Source: Sphingomonas sp. NFR04 (lineage in GTDB: Bacteria; Pseudomonadota; Alphaproteobacteria; Sphingomonadales; Sphingomonadaceae). From it: a DNA stretch of 64,000 nucleotides. The notes beneath the pieces were generated by a model that saw only the letters and a program-made list of their open reading frames with translations, was not told where the DNA came from and did no database searches. Position 1 is the stretch's first letter; every line of letters starts with the position of its first letter. Of this stretch, positions 8,817-17,456 are shown piece after piece. The position numbers were made by a program, and so were the translations under genes. The stretch spans positions 682,001 to 746,000 of the forward strand of contig NZ_FORV01000002.1 of assembly GCF_900114095.1 (NCBI RefSeq), read 5' to 3'.

Positions 8817-10880
8817 TCAGCCGGCGCGCAGCAACCCGACTGCCGCATCGCGCTCGAACAGGTAGAGCGCCACCCGCGCCGCCTGCCCCCGCTCGCCCTT
8901 CAGCCCGCCGTCGCGGTCGACCAGCAGCCGCGCGTCGCCATTGGCCGCGGGCAGCAATGCGCCGAGCATGTCCGGCTCGGCCAGCCGGAACTGCATGTCG
9001 CCCGATTGCCGCGTGCCGAGCAGCTCGCCCGCGCCGCGCAGCCGCAGATCCTCCTCGGCGATGCGGAAGCCGTCATTGCTCTCGCGCATCAGCGCCAGCC
9101 GCGCCCGCGCAGTCTCGCTCAGATGGTTGCCGCGCAGCAGCACGCACACCGAACGCCCCCCGCCCCGCCCGACGCGGCCGCGCAGCTGGTGCAGCTGGGC
9201 GAGGCCGAAGCGATCGGCATGCTCGATCACGATCAGCGTGGCGTTGGGCACATCGACGCCGACCTCGATCACCGTGGTGGCGACCAGCACGCCGAGCTCG
9301 CCCGCCGAGAAGCGCGCCATCACCGCGTCCTTCTCCGGCCCCTTCATCCGGCCATGGATCAGCCCGACCTTGTCGCCGAAATGCGCCTGCAGCTCGGCCG
9401 CACGCGCCTCGGCGGCCGCCAGGTCGCTCTTCTCGCTCTCCTCGACCAGCGGGCACACCCAATAGGCCTGCCCGCCCCCCGCGAGGTGCCGCCCCAGCCC
9501 GCCGACGACTTCACCCAGCCGCTCTTCCGAGATCACGCTCGTTTCGATCGGCTGGCGGCCCGGCGGCATCTCGTCGAGCCGGCTGACGTCCATCTCACCA
9601 TATTGGGCGAGCGTCAGCGTCCGAGGGATCGGCGTCGCGGTCATCACCAGCAGATGCGGCGGGCGTTCCGCTTTCGCCTGCAGCATCATCCGCTGCGCGA
9701 CGCCAAAGCGATGCTGCTCGTCGACCACTACCAGCCCGAGATCGCGATAGGTCACGCCCTCCTGGAAGATCGCATGGGTGCCGATCAGGATGTCGATCTC
9801 GCCGGCGGCGAGCCCCATCAGTGTCGCCTCGCGCGCCTTGCCCTTGTCGCGACCGGTGAGGATGGCGACGTTGACGCCGATCGGCCCGAGCGTGCGGCTG
9901 AGCGTCTCGTAATGCTGCCGCGCGAGGATTTCGGTTGGCGCGAGCAGCGCGCCCTGTGCGCCGGCCTCCGCCGCGATCAGCAGCGCCATCGTCGCGACCA
10001 GCGTCTTGCCCGAGCCGACATCGCCCTGCAGCATCCGCAACATCGGCTGGGTCTGCGCCATGTCGCCTTCGATCTCGGCGATGGTGCGGCTCTGCGCGCC
10101 GGTGGGGGCATAGGGCAGCTTCAGCTTGTCGCGCAGGCGCCCGTCGCCGGCCAGCGGACGCCCGCGCTTCGCCCGCGCCTCGCCGCGCACCAGCAGCAGC
10201 GCGAGCTGGTTGGCGAACACCTCGTCATAGGCGAGCCGTTCCCGCGCCTTGGCATCGGCCGGATCGGCATGGATACGCGCGATCGCCTCGCGCCAGTCGG
10301 GCCAGCCTTTCTGCGCCTTTAGGCTCGGCTCGATCCATTCGGGGAGTTCGGGCGCACGCTCGATCGCCTGCGCGGCCAGCGCCGCGATGCGCTTGGAGGT
10401 GATGCCTTCCGAACAGGGATAGATCGCCTCGCGCCCGCCAACGCTCTCCACCTGGTCGAGCGGCAGGACATGGTCCGGATGGACCATCTGCAGCTCCTGG
10501 CCATAATGTTCGAGCTTGCCCGAGACCCAGCGCGGCTCATTGAGCGGCAGCAGCTTCTTGGCCCAGCCCGAGCTGCCGCCGAAATAGACGAGGGAGACGT
10601 GGTTGCCCTTGGCGTCGACCGCCTGCACCCGCGCCGGCGAGCGCGCTCCGCCGCCGAAGCGATACTGCACGGGCGTGAGCGTGATCGCGATCACCTTGCC
10701 CGAATCGGCCATGTCGAGTTCGTCGCGCGGGATTCGATCGACGAATCCGGTCGGCAGGTGGAAGGCGATATCGACCACCCGCGCCAGCCCCAGCTTTTCC
10801 ATCGGCTTGGCCAGCGCCGGGCCGATGCCCTTCAGCGCAGTGACTTCGGCGAACAGCGGGTTGAGAAGCTCGGGACGCAT
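8817..10880 (-). CDS. recG: ATP-dependent DNA helicase RecG
   Basis: 687 residues, full length for RecG, which reverses stalled replication forks and remodels Holliday junctions. The N-terminal wedge/OB region (about 1-240) includes the LKGIGPALA helix-hairpin segment. The helicase core follows with Walker A GDVGSGKT near residue 287, a DEQH-type box (VVDEQHRFGV) near 386, the TATPIPRTL motif, and the C-terminal helicase motifs ATTVIEVGVDVP and QLRGRVGRGG. The ATG at 10880 gives the expected N-terminus. It is convergent with the PilZ gene and downstream of the small FlbD-like gene on the same strand. Confidence 0.97.
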   Translation of the reverse strand: MRPELLNPLFAEVTALKGIGPALAKPMEKLGLARVVDIAFHLPTGFVDRIPRDELDMADSGKVIAITLTPVQYRFGGGARSPARVQAVDAKGNHVSLVYFGGSSGWAKKLLPLNEPRWVSGKLEHYGQELQMVHPDHVLPLDQVESVGGREAIYPCSEGITSKRIAALAAQAIERAPELPEWIEPSLKAQKGWPDWREAIARIHADPADAKARERLAYDEVFANQLALLLVRGEARAKRGRPLAGDGRLRDKLKLPYAPTGAQSRTIAEIEGDMAQTQPMLRMLQGDVGSGKTLVATMALLIAAEAGAQGALLAPTEILARQHYETLSRTLGPIGVNVAILTGRDKGKAREATLMGLAAGEIDILIGTHAIFQEGVTYRDLGLVVVDEQHRFGVAQRMMLQAKAERPPHLLVMTATPIPRTLTLAQYGEMDVSRLDEMPPGRQPIETSVISEERLGEVVGGLGRHLAGGGQAYWVCPLVEESEKSDLAAAEARAAELQAHFGDKVGLIHGRMKGPEKDAVMARFSAGELGVLVATTVIEVGVDVPNATLIVIEHADRFGLAQLHQLRGRVGRGGGRSVCVLLRGNHLSETARARLALMRESNDGFRIAEEDLRLRGAGELLGTRQSGDMQFRLAEPDMLGALLPAANGDARLLVDRDGGLKGERGQAARVALYLFERDAAVGLLRAG

Positions 10881-10951
10881 CGCCCCGCCCTATCGTGCGG
10901 CGGGGCGGCTGACAAATGGCGCTGCACCGGTCGCAGCGCCCTTGCCGTGGT

Positions 10952-11194
10952 TCAGGCGTTGAGGAAGATCGGGCTGTGGCTGGCGAGCGCGGCCTCGATC
11001 GCCTTCACGACTTCCGGCACCGAGGAACCGATCACGACTTCATGATCCTTGCCGAACGAGATGACGCCGACATCCTCGCCCGCCATGTTGATCGTGGTGA
11101 CCGTGCGTACCGCCGCGATGTTGACGATCATCGGCTCGCCATTGATCGCCTTCAGCATCACGAAACGCAGCTTGTTGGTCAAAGTGTCGCTCAT
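10952..11194 (-). CDS. Small FlbD-like protein of unknown function
   Basis: An 80-residue acidic cytoplasmic protein starting at the ATG at 11194. The sequence pattern, LKAINGEPMIVNIAAVRTV followed by a short polar stretch and then VVIGSSVPEVVKAIEAAL, resembles the small flagellar protein FlbD (LTRLNG, a VN pair, then an S/EV-KI helix). The similarity is weak and no flagellar gene is nearby, so it is described by shape only. It lies 71 bases upstream of recG on the same strand, and divergent from sdhE with about 190 bases between. Confidence 0.6.
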   Translation of the reverse strand: MSDTLTNKLRFVMLKAINGEPMIVNIAAVRTVTTINMAGEDVGVISFGKDHEVVIGSSVPEVVKAIEAALASHSPIFLNA

Positions 11195-11384
11195 CCTACC
11201 CTAGCCTTTACCCCAAAGAGACGCCCACCCTAGCCCGCGTCGGTTAACAAGCCTTCCACGTCTCTACCCGGAAGACCACGCTGGCCTTTCGGCGGCGGCA
11301 TCCCTATCTGCCGGGCTCGAGATCAACCCCGTGTCGGCCGCGCCCTGGCGTGCAGCCGTCCGCCTGCCGTTGGGAAAGCCCGTC

Positions 11385-11651
11385 ATGGATCGAGAAACCC
11401 GCCTCAAGCGCCTCCGCTTCCGCAGCTGGCACCGCGGCACGAAGGAAGCCGACCTGCTGATCGGCGGCTTCTTCGACCAGCATGGCGAGCGCTGGAGCGA
11501 CGACGAAATCACGCTGTTCGAGACGCTGCTCGAAGAGCAGGATGTCGACATCATGGCCTGGGCGATGGGAACCGACACCGCCCCGGAGCGCTACCGGGGC
11601 ACGATTCTGGATGCGCTGAAGACGCTGAACTACGTGCCTATTTCCGAGTGA
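11385..11651 (+). CDS. sdhE: Succinate dehydrogenase flavinylation factor SdhE
   Basis: 88 residues, the usual size for SdhE (SDHAF2/YgfY), which helps attach FAD covalently to the SdhA subunit of complex II. The diagnostic RGxxE motif appears as RGTKE, within RLKRLRFRSWHRGTKEADLL. The conserved downstream acidic helix LFETLLEEQDVDIMAWAMG is also present. The ATG at 11385 starts the family sequence (MDRETRLKRLRF). In-frame codons upstream to 11331 would add a poorly conserved leader and are rejected. It precedes mfd in the same direction, separated by a palindromic repeat. Confidence 0.93.
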   Translation: MDRETRLKRLRFRSWHRGTKEADLLIGGFFDQHGERWSDDEITLFETLLEEQDVDIMAWAMGTDTAPERYRGTILDALKTLNYVPISE

Positions 11652-11669
11652 AATTGACCTGACGGTTCA

Positions 11670-11787
11670 CCCTCACCCTTCCGGCGCTTCGCGCCTCCCT
11701 CCCTCTCCCAAAGGGAGAGGGATTTAGTCCCCTCTCCCAAAGGGAGAGGGAGGGGACCCGCCGCCGGAGGCGGTGGGGAGGGTGAGG
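11670..11787. repeat. Palindromic intergenic repeat with a duplicated core
   Basis: The element is bounded by CCCTCACCCT on the left and its complement GGGAGGGTGAGG on the right. Inside, the 19-base self-complementary core CCTCTCCCAAAGGGAGAGG occurs twice, separated by ATTTAGTCC. Outer stems are GGCGCTTCGCGCC and CCGCCGGAGGCGG. It lies between sdhE and mfd and would form several stable hairpins in the transcript. It resembles the repetitive palindromes often seen between sphingomonad genes; whether it terminates sdhE or only stabilises RNA is unknown. Confidence 0.75.
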
Positions 11788-11818
11788 ATGGCCGAACCGC
11801 TTATCGACGCGAGACCCC

Positions 11819-14800
11819 ATGCCCGACCTGAAGACGATCCTTTCCGCCAAGCATCCGCTGACGCTCGCCGGCGTGCCGAGCGGCTTCCTCCCCTGGATGC
11901 TCGCCGATGTCGCCCGCGCCAGCCGGATGGCGGTGTTCGTCGCCGCCGACGAGGCGGGCATGCGCGCGGTGGCCAGCACCGCGACCTTCTTCGCGCCGGA
12001 ACTGGAGGTCCTCTCCTACCCGGCCTGGGACTGCCTGCCCTATGACCGCGCCAGCCCGACGCTGCGGGTGATGGCCGAGCGGCTGGCCACCCTCCACGCG
12101 CTCCAGGGCAAGAGCGAGAAGCCCCGTCTCCTCGTCACCACGGTCAATGCCGCGACCCAGCGTACGCTCACCCCGTTCCGCATCCGCCAGCTGGTCGCGC
12201 GACTCGCCCCCGGCGAGCGGATCGGGCTCGATAAGCTCGCCTCGCTGCTCCAGGCGAACGGCTATGTCCGCGTCGAAACGGTAAACGATCATGGCGAGTT
12301 CGCCGTGCGCGGCGGCCTGGTCGACCTGTTCCCCAGCGGCGCCCAGCAGGCGCTGCGGCTCGATTTCTTCGGCGACGAGATCGAAAGCGTCCGCACCTTC
12401 GATCCGCAGGACCAGCGCACCACCGGCCGCGTTGACGGCTTCACCCTGCTGCCCGCCAGCGAGGCGCTGCTCGACGAGGAGAGCATCAAGCGGTTCCGCA
12501 GCGGCTATCGCGATCGCTTCGGTGCCACCGCGACCGGCGACCCGCTCTACCAGGCGATCAGCGAGGGCCGCCGCCTTGCGGGCATGGAGCATTGGCTGCC
12601 GCTGTTCGAGGAGCGGCTGGAGACGCTGTTCGACCATCTGCCCGATCATAGCGTGATCGTCCGCGACAGCGGCACGCCGGCTGCCGCCGAGCAGCGCTTC
12701 GAGGCGATCAAGGACTATCAGGAAAACCGCATCCGGGCGCAGTCGGCCGATCCGGGCAGCTATCGCCCGCTCAAGGCCGGCGACCTCTATCTGCTCGCCA
12801 AGGAATGGCAGGCGCAGGTCGATGCGCAGCCGATGCACGTGGCGACGTCTTTCCACGAGCCCGAATCCGCTAGCGTCGTCGAGTTCGGCGTCGACGGCCC
12901 GCGCGACTTTGCGCCCGAGCGCGCGGCGGCCAGCAACGTCTATGAGGCGGTGGTCGCGCACCTCAAGGCGCTCCGCAGCCAGGGCAAGAAGCCCGTGCTC
13001 GCCAGCTACTCGGTCGGCGCGCGCGAGCGGCTGAAGGGGCTGCTGGAGGATCACGGCCTCACCGGCGCGGTACCGGTCGATGGCTGGCAGCCGGCGCTCG
13101 GCGTCGCCAACCCGAACGGCAGCGGGCTGCAGGTCGCGCTGCTGGTGCTGCCGCTCGACCATGGCTTCACCACGCCCGACGTGGCGGTGCTCACCGAGCA
13201 GGACATGCTCGGCGACCGCCTCGTCCGCCGCGCCAAGCGCCGCAAGAATACCGACGCCTTCCTCCAGGAACTGGCGACGCTGTCCCCCGGCGATCTCGTC
13301 GTCCATCTCGACCACGGCATCGGCCGCTATGAGGGGCTGACCCAGATCCCGGTGCAGAAGGCGCCGCACGATTGCGTCGCGCTCGAATATGCCGGCGGCG
13401 ACAAGCTCTACGTGCCCGTCGAGAATCTCGAAGTACTGAGCCGCTACGGCTCGGGCGAGGAAGGCGCTGCGCTCGACCGGCTGGGCGGCGAGGCCTGGCA
13501 GCGCCGCAAGGCGCGGATGAAGGAGCGGATCCGCGAGATCGCGGGCGAGCTGATCGCCACCGCGGCCCTGCGCGCCACCCGCGGCGCCGAGATCGCCGAG
13601 CCCGATCATGGCGGCTACCCCGCCTTTGTCGACCGCTTCCCCTTCGAGGAGACCGACGACCAGGATCGCGCGATCGGCGACGTGCTGGGCGACCTGGCCG
13701 CCGGGCGGCCGATGGACCGGCTCGTCGTCGGCGATGTCGGCTTCGGCAAGACCGAGGTCGCGCTGCGCGCCGCCTTCGTCGCGGCGATGGCCGGCATGCA
13801 GGTAGCGGTGGTCTGCCCCACCACGTTGCTCGCCCGCCAGCATTACAACAACTTCAAGACGCGCTTCGAAGGCTTCCCGCTGGAGATCGGGCGCCTCTCG
13901 CGTCTGGTCACCGCGGGCGAGACCAAGAAGGTGAAGGACGGGCTTGCCGCGGGCACGATCGACATCGTCGTCGGCACCCATGCGGTGCTGGCGAAGAATA
14001 TCGACTTCAAGCGGCTCGGCCTCGTCATCGTCGACGAGGAGCAGCGCTTCGGCGTCACCCACAAGGAACGGCTCAAGGCGCTCAAGACCGACGTCCATGT
14101 CCTCACCCTCACCGCCACCCCGATCCCGCGCACGCTGCAGATGGCGATGAGCGGGCTGCGCGAACTGTCGGTGATCCAGACCCCGCCGGTCGATCGCCTC
14201 GCGGTGCGTACCTATGTGATGCCCTGGGACCCCGTGGTGCTGCGCGAGGCGCTGCTCCGCGAACATTATCGCGGCGGGCAGAGCTATTTCGTCACCCCGC
14301 GCATCGCCGACCTGCCCGAGATCGAGGAATTCCTCCGCAACGAGGTGCCCGAGGTCCGCTATGTCGTCGCGCACGGCCAGATGTCGCCGACCGAAGTGGA
14401 GGAGCGGATCTCCGCCTTCTACGACCGCAAGTTCGAGGTGCTGGTCTCGACCACCATCGTCGAGAGCGGGCTCGACATCCCGAGTGCCAACACGCTGATC
14501 ATCAACCGCGCGGACAAGTTCGGCCTCGCCCAGCTCTACCAGCTGCGCGGCCGTGTCGGCCGGGCGAAGACGCGCGCCTATGCCTATATGACCACCCCGC
14601 CCCAGCGGCAGATGACCGAGGCCGCGGAAAAGCGGCTCAAGGTGCTGTCCGACCTGGAAAGCCTGGGCGCGGGCTTCCAGCTCGCCAGCCATGATCTCGA
14701 CATTCGCGGCGCGGGCAACCTGCTCGGCGATGAGCAGTCGGGGCATATCAAGGAAGTCGGCTACGAGCTCTACCAGTCGATGCTGGAAGAGGCGATCATG

Positions 14801-15292
14801 GACGCCAAGGCTGGCGGCATCCGCGACGACAACCGCCCCAAGGACCTGTCGCCGCAGATCACCGTCGATGCGCCGATCATGATCCCCGAGGACTATGTCC
14901 CCGATCTCGACCTGCGCATGGGCCTCTACCGCCGCCTCAACGAGATCGAGGATACCGACGGCATCGAGAGCTTCGCCGCCGAGCTGATCGATCGCTTCGG
15001 CAAGCTGCCCGAGCCGACCGACAATCTGCTGCGCCTTATCGAGACCAAGCTCAACGCCAAGAAGGCGTGCATCGCCAAGCTCGATCTCGGACCCAAGGGC
15101 GCACTGGTGTCGTTCCACAACGACCATTTCCCCAACCCCGCCGGCCTGATCGCCTATGTCGAGAAGCTGGGCGAGACGGCACGGCTGCGCCCGGACATGA
15201 AGCTGGTGATCAACCGCGCCTGGGCAAACCCGGCGGCACGGCTGCACGGCGCGCTCCAGCTCTCGCGCGGGCTGGCACGCGCCGCGGGCTGA
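11819..15292 (+). CDS. mfd: Transcription-repair coupling factor Mfd
   Basis: 1157 residues, full length for Mfd, the ATPase that removes RNA polymerase stalled at DNA lesions and recruits UvrA. The N-terminal UvrB-like part occupies about 1-350. The RNA-polymerase-interacting domain follows (about 480-550: VVHLDHGIGRYEGL, then YVPVENLEVLSRY). The RecG-like motor has Walker A GDVGFGKTE near residue 640, a DEEQ box (IVDEEQRFGVTHKE) near 738, TATPIPRTLQ, and STTIVESGLDIP and QLRGRVGRA. A TRCF domain closes the protein. The ATG at 11819 follows the palindromic repeat. A very long frame on the opposite strand is a composition shadow. Confidence 0.98.
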   Translation: MPDLKTILSAKHPLTLAGVPSGFLPWMLADVARASRMAVFVAADEAGMRAVASTATFFAPELEVLSYPAWDCLPYDRASPTLRVMAERLATLHALQGKSEKPRLLVTTVNAATQRTLTPFRIRQLVARLAPGERIGLDKLASLLQANGYVRVETVNDHGEFAVRGGLVDLFPSGAQQALRLDFFGDEIESVRTFDPQDQRTTGRVDGFTLLPASEALLDEESIKRFRSGYRDRFGATATGDPLYQAISEGRRLAGMEHWLPLFEERLETLFDHLPDHSVIVRDSGTPAAAEQRFEAIKDYQENRIRAQSADPGSYRPLKAGDLYLLAKEWQAQVDAQPMHVATSFHEPESASVVEFGVDGPRDFAPERAAASNVYEAVVAHLKALRSQGKKPVLASYSVGARERLKGLLEDHGLTGAVPVDGWQPALGVANPNGSGLQVALLVLPLDHGFTTPDVAVLTEQDMLGDRLVRRAKRRKNTDAFLQELATLSPGDLVVHLDHGIGRYEGLTQIPVQKAPHDCVALEYAGGDKLYVPVENLEVLSRYGSGEEGAALDRLGGEAWQRRKARMKERIREIAGELIATAALRATRGAEIAEPDHGGYPAFVDRFPFEETDDQDRAIGDVLGDLAAGRPMDRLVVGDVGFGKTEVALRAAFVAAMAGMQVAVVCPTTLLARQHYNNFKTRFEGFPLEIGRLSRLVTAGETKKVKDGLAAGTIDIVVGTHAVLAKNIDFKRLGLVIVDEEQRFGVTHKERLKALKTDVHVLTLTATPIPRTLQMAMSGLRELSVIQTPPVDRLAVRTYVMPWDPVVLREALLREHYRGGQSYFVTPRIADLPEIEEFLRNEVPEVRYVVAHGQMSPTEVEERISAFYDRKFEVLVSTTIVESGLDIPSANTLIINRADKFGLAQLYQLRGRVGRAKTRAYAYMTTPPQRQMTEAAEKRLKVLSDLESLGAGFQLASHDLDIRGAGNLLGDEQSGHIKEVGYELYQSMLEEAIMDAKAGGIRDDNRPKDLSPQITVDAPIMIPEDYVPDLDLRMGLYRRLNEIEDTDGIESFAAELIDRFGKLPEPTDNLLRLIETKLNAKKACIAKLDLGPKGALVSFHNDHFPNPAGLIAYVEKLGETARLRPDMKLVINRAWANPAARLHGALQLSRGLARAAG

Positions 15293-15298
15293 TCCCGC

Positions 15299-15703
15299 TC
15301 AGCTGCTGTGATCGGCGACGATCTTCCACCCGCCGGCTTCGTGATGCAGCACGACGCTGGTGGGGCCGGAAGCGCTGTGCCCATCCGGATAGCGTAGCGT
15401 GTAGCGACCGATGTACAGGGCATAGTCGCGCCCGAGCGGGCGATAGTCGAGCCGCTCGATCGTCAGCGTGCCGCGCTTGGCCGGATCGGCGAAGTCGTAT
15501 TTGGCCTGATAGCGGACCTTCATCGCCGCCTTGCCGCGCACGAGTCCCTCGTCGGCGACGAAGCTGGTCGTCGGATCGTCCGAATAGAGTTCCAGGAAGC
15601 GATCGATATCGCCCGCGTTCCAGCCGGCGACGCTGCGTGCCATTGCCATATCCACTGCACGCGATTCCGGGTCCAGGCCGATCAACAGAAGTGCCAGCAG
15701 CAT
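15299..15703 (-). CDS. SnoaL/NTF2-like (DUF4440) secreted protein
   Basis: 134 residues. A very short hydrophobic leader (MLLALLLIGLD) is followed by an NTF2-like cone fold: SVAGWNAGDIDRFLELY, then a segment like SFVADEGLVRGKAAM and the closing strands YALYIGRYTLRY and SVVLHHEAGGWKIVADHSS. This is typical of the SgcJ/DUF4440 group, which bind small ligands or have no known substrate. The ATG at 15703 has a good ribosome site (AAGGA). It is convergent with mfd, with 6 bases between the ends. Confidence 0.8.
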   Translation of the reverse strand: MLLALLLIGLDPESRAVDMAMARSVAGWNAGDIDRFLELYSDDPTTSFVADEGLVRGKAAMKVRYQAKYDFADPAKRGTLTIERLDYRPLGRDYALYIGRYTLRYPDGHSASGPTSVVLHHEAGGWKIVADHSS

Positions 15704-15953
15704 CCGAGCATCCTTTCACACTTGCGAACCTGTAATTATCATTGCCGCACATCGTCAGCGCCTGCGCGGCGACATCCTTTGCGGATCAGGTGCGCCCATC
15801 GCAGGATCGGCAAAATGGCGTTCGCCGTCTAGGTTGTTACACACTGCGCACCGGTATTCTACTTAGCCGCACCACCTGTCCCTTGGGCCATACTATGATG
15901 CTCAAGATTGGCTTGCCGCATGTCCGGCAGCCGCATTGGCAGGTCAGGAAAGG

Positions 15954-17441
15954 ATGCGCCCCGTGCCCGAGCAGATGAAGTCGCGGCTCAGCTTCATGGA
16001 AATGGACGAGGCCCAGCGCAACACGCTGCGCGCCACCCAGCCATGGGTCGAGGCGACGCTGGGCGATGCGCTCGACCGTTTCTACGAGCGCGCGGCGGCC
16101 ACGCCGGAGACGTCGCGGTTCTTCCGCGATCAGGCGCATATGGGCGTTGCCAAGGCCGCACAGCAGAAGCATTGGGCCCGGATCGCCGCCGGCGAGTTCA
16201 ACGCCGACTATCACGCCAGCGCCCGCCGCATCGGCGCCACCCATGCGCGCATCGGGCTGGAGCCGCGCTGGTATGTCGGCAGCTATGCGATCGTGCTGCA
16301 GGGCCTGATCGCCGGCGTGCACCGCTTCAACAGCCCGCTGAAGCGCCTGCTGCGCCTGTTCCGCGGGCCCAGCACCGAAAAGGCGACGATCGCGCTGGTC
16401 AAGGCCGCGCTGCTCGACATGGAAGTGTCGCTGTCGATCTATTTCGAGGAAGCCCAGGCCGAGCGCGAAGCTGCGGTCACCGCCTTCGAGAACGCACTTA
16501 CCGCGCTGGCGGAAGGCGACCTCACCAACGAGCTGAGCGGGCTCCCCTCCAGCTTCGCCGCGCTCGAGAAGAGCTACAACAAGACGCTGAACCGCATCCG
16601 CGAGATGATCGCTTCGGTCAGCGACGGCACGATGCGGATCCGCTCGGGCATCAACGAGATTTCGCAGGCGGCCGAGGATCTCTCGCGCCGCACCCAGGGC
16701 AATGCCGCGAGCCTGGAGGAGACCACCGCCGCCGTCTCGCAGATGGACGCGCGCTTCCGCTCGACCGCCGAGGCAGCGCGCCACACGGTCGCGCGCGCCG
16801 ACCAGGCGCTCACCACGGTCGGCCAGGGCCGCTCGATCGCCGACGAAGCCTCGCAGGCGATGGGCCGCGTGTCCGAAGCCGCCAAGGGCACCGACAGTGT
16901 GATCGAGGGCCTCGACAAGATCGCCTTCCAGACGCGCGTGCTTGCGATGAACGCGGCCGTCGAGGCGGGCCGGGCGGGCGAAGCGGGCCGCGGTTTCGCG
17001 GTCGTCGCCGATCTCGTCTCCGCGCTCGCGATGCGCGCCGAGGAAGAAGCGGGCCGCGCCCGCGAACAGCTCACCATGACCCAGGCCGAGATCGTCACCG
17101 CGGTAGACGCGGTGCAGAAGGTGGACGGTGCGCTGGCCAATATCTCGGGCGACGTCGGACAGGTCCACGACCTGCTCGGCAGCATGGCCGCCGACAACGG
17201 TGCCCAGTCCACCGCGATCAGCGAGATCTCCAACGCGGTGGGCGCGATGGACCGCGCGACTCAGCAGAACGCGGCGATGGTCGAACAGACCTCCGCCGCC
17301 GCGCAGAACCTCGCCAACGAGGTGAGCGACCTCGCCAATCTCGCTTCGCAGTTCCGCACCGAAAAGGCGGGCTCGCGATTCGGCGGCTATCGTCCGCTGC
17401 CGGCCGCCGCGATCCCCGCGCTCACGCGCCCCGATCTCTGA
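15954..17441 (+). CDS. Globin-coupled methyl-accepting chemotaxis protein
   Basis: 495 residues, with an N-terminal protoglobin sensor (about 20-175) and a C-terminal chemoreceptor signalling domain (about 220-480). The globin signature is clear: proximal His97 in THARIGLEPRWYVGSYAIV, as in HemAT-type oxygen sensors. No membrane segments are present, so this is a cytoplasmic receptor. The signalling tip reads KIAFQTRVLAMNAAVEAGRA then GEAGRGFAVVADLV, close to consensus. Three starts are possible: ATG 15936, ATG 15954 and GTG 15963. A ribosome site (AGGAAAGG, 15946-15953) suits either of the last two. No other chemotaxis genes are in the window. A degenerate GGDEF/EAL gene lies convergently next to it. 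Confidence 0.92.
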   Translation: MRPVPEQMKSRLSFMEMDEAQRNTLRATQPWVEATLGDALDRFYERAAATPETSRFFRDQAHMGVAKAAQQKHWARIAAGEFNADYHASARRIGATHARIGLEPRWYVGSYAIVLQGLIAGVHRFNSPLKRLLRLFRGPSTEKATIALVKAALLDMEVSLSIYFEEAQAEREAAVTAFENALTALAEGDLTNELSGLPSSFAALEKSYNKTLNRIREMIASVSDGTMRIRSGINEISQAAEDLSRRTQGNAASLEETTAAVSQMDARFRSTAEAARHTVARADQALTTVGQGRSIADEASQAMGRVSEAAKGTDSVIEGLDKIAFQTRVLAMNAAVEAGRAGEAGRGFAVVADLVSALAMRAEEEAGRAREQLTMTQAEIVTAVDAVQKVDGALANISGDVGQVHDLLGSMAADNGAQSTAISEISNAVGAMDRATQQNAAMVEQTSAAAQNLANEVSDLANLASQFRTEKAGSRFGGYRPLPAAAIPALTRPDL

Positions 17442-17456
17442 TCGGGGCGCCCCCGC

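Noticed and set aside
11801..15247. A long open frame on the strand opposite mfd
   Set aside because: It is the codon-composition shadow of a high-GC gene. Its translation is arginine-, glycine- and histidine-rich without motifs, and mfd is certain on the other strand.
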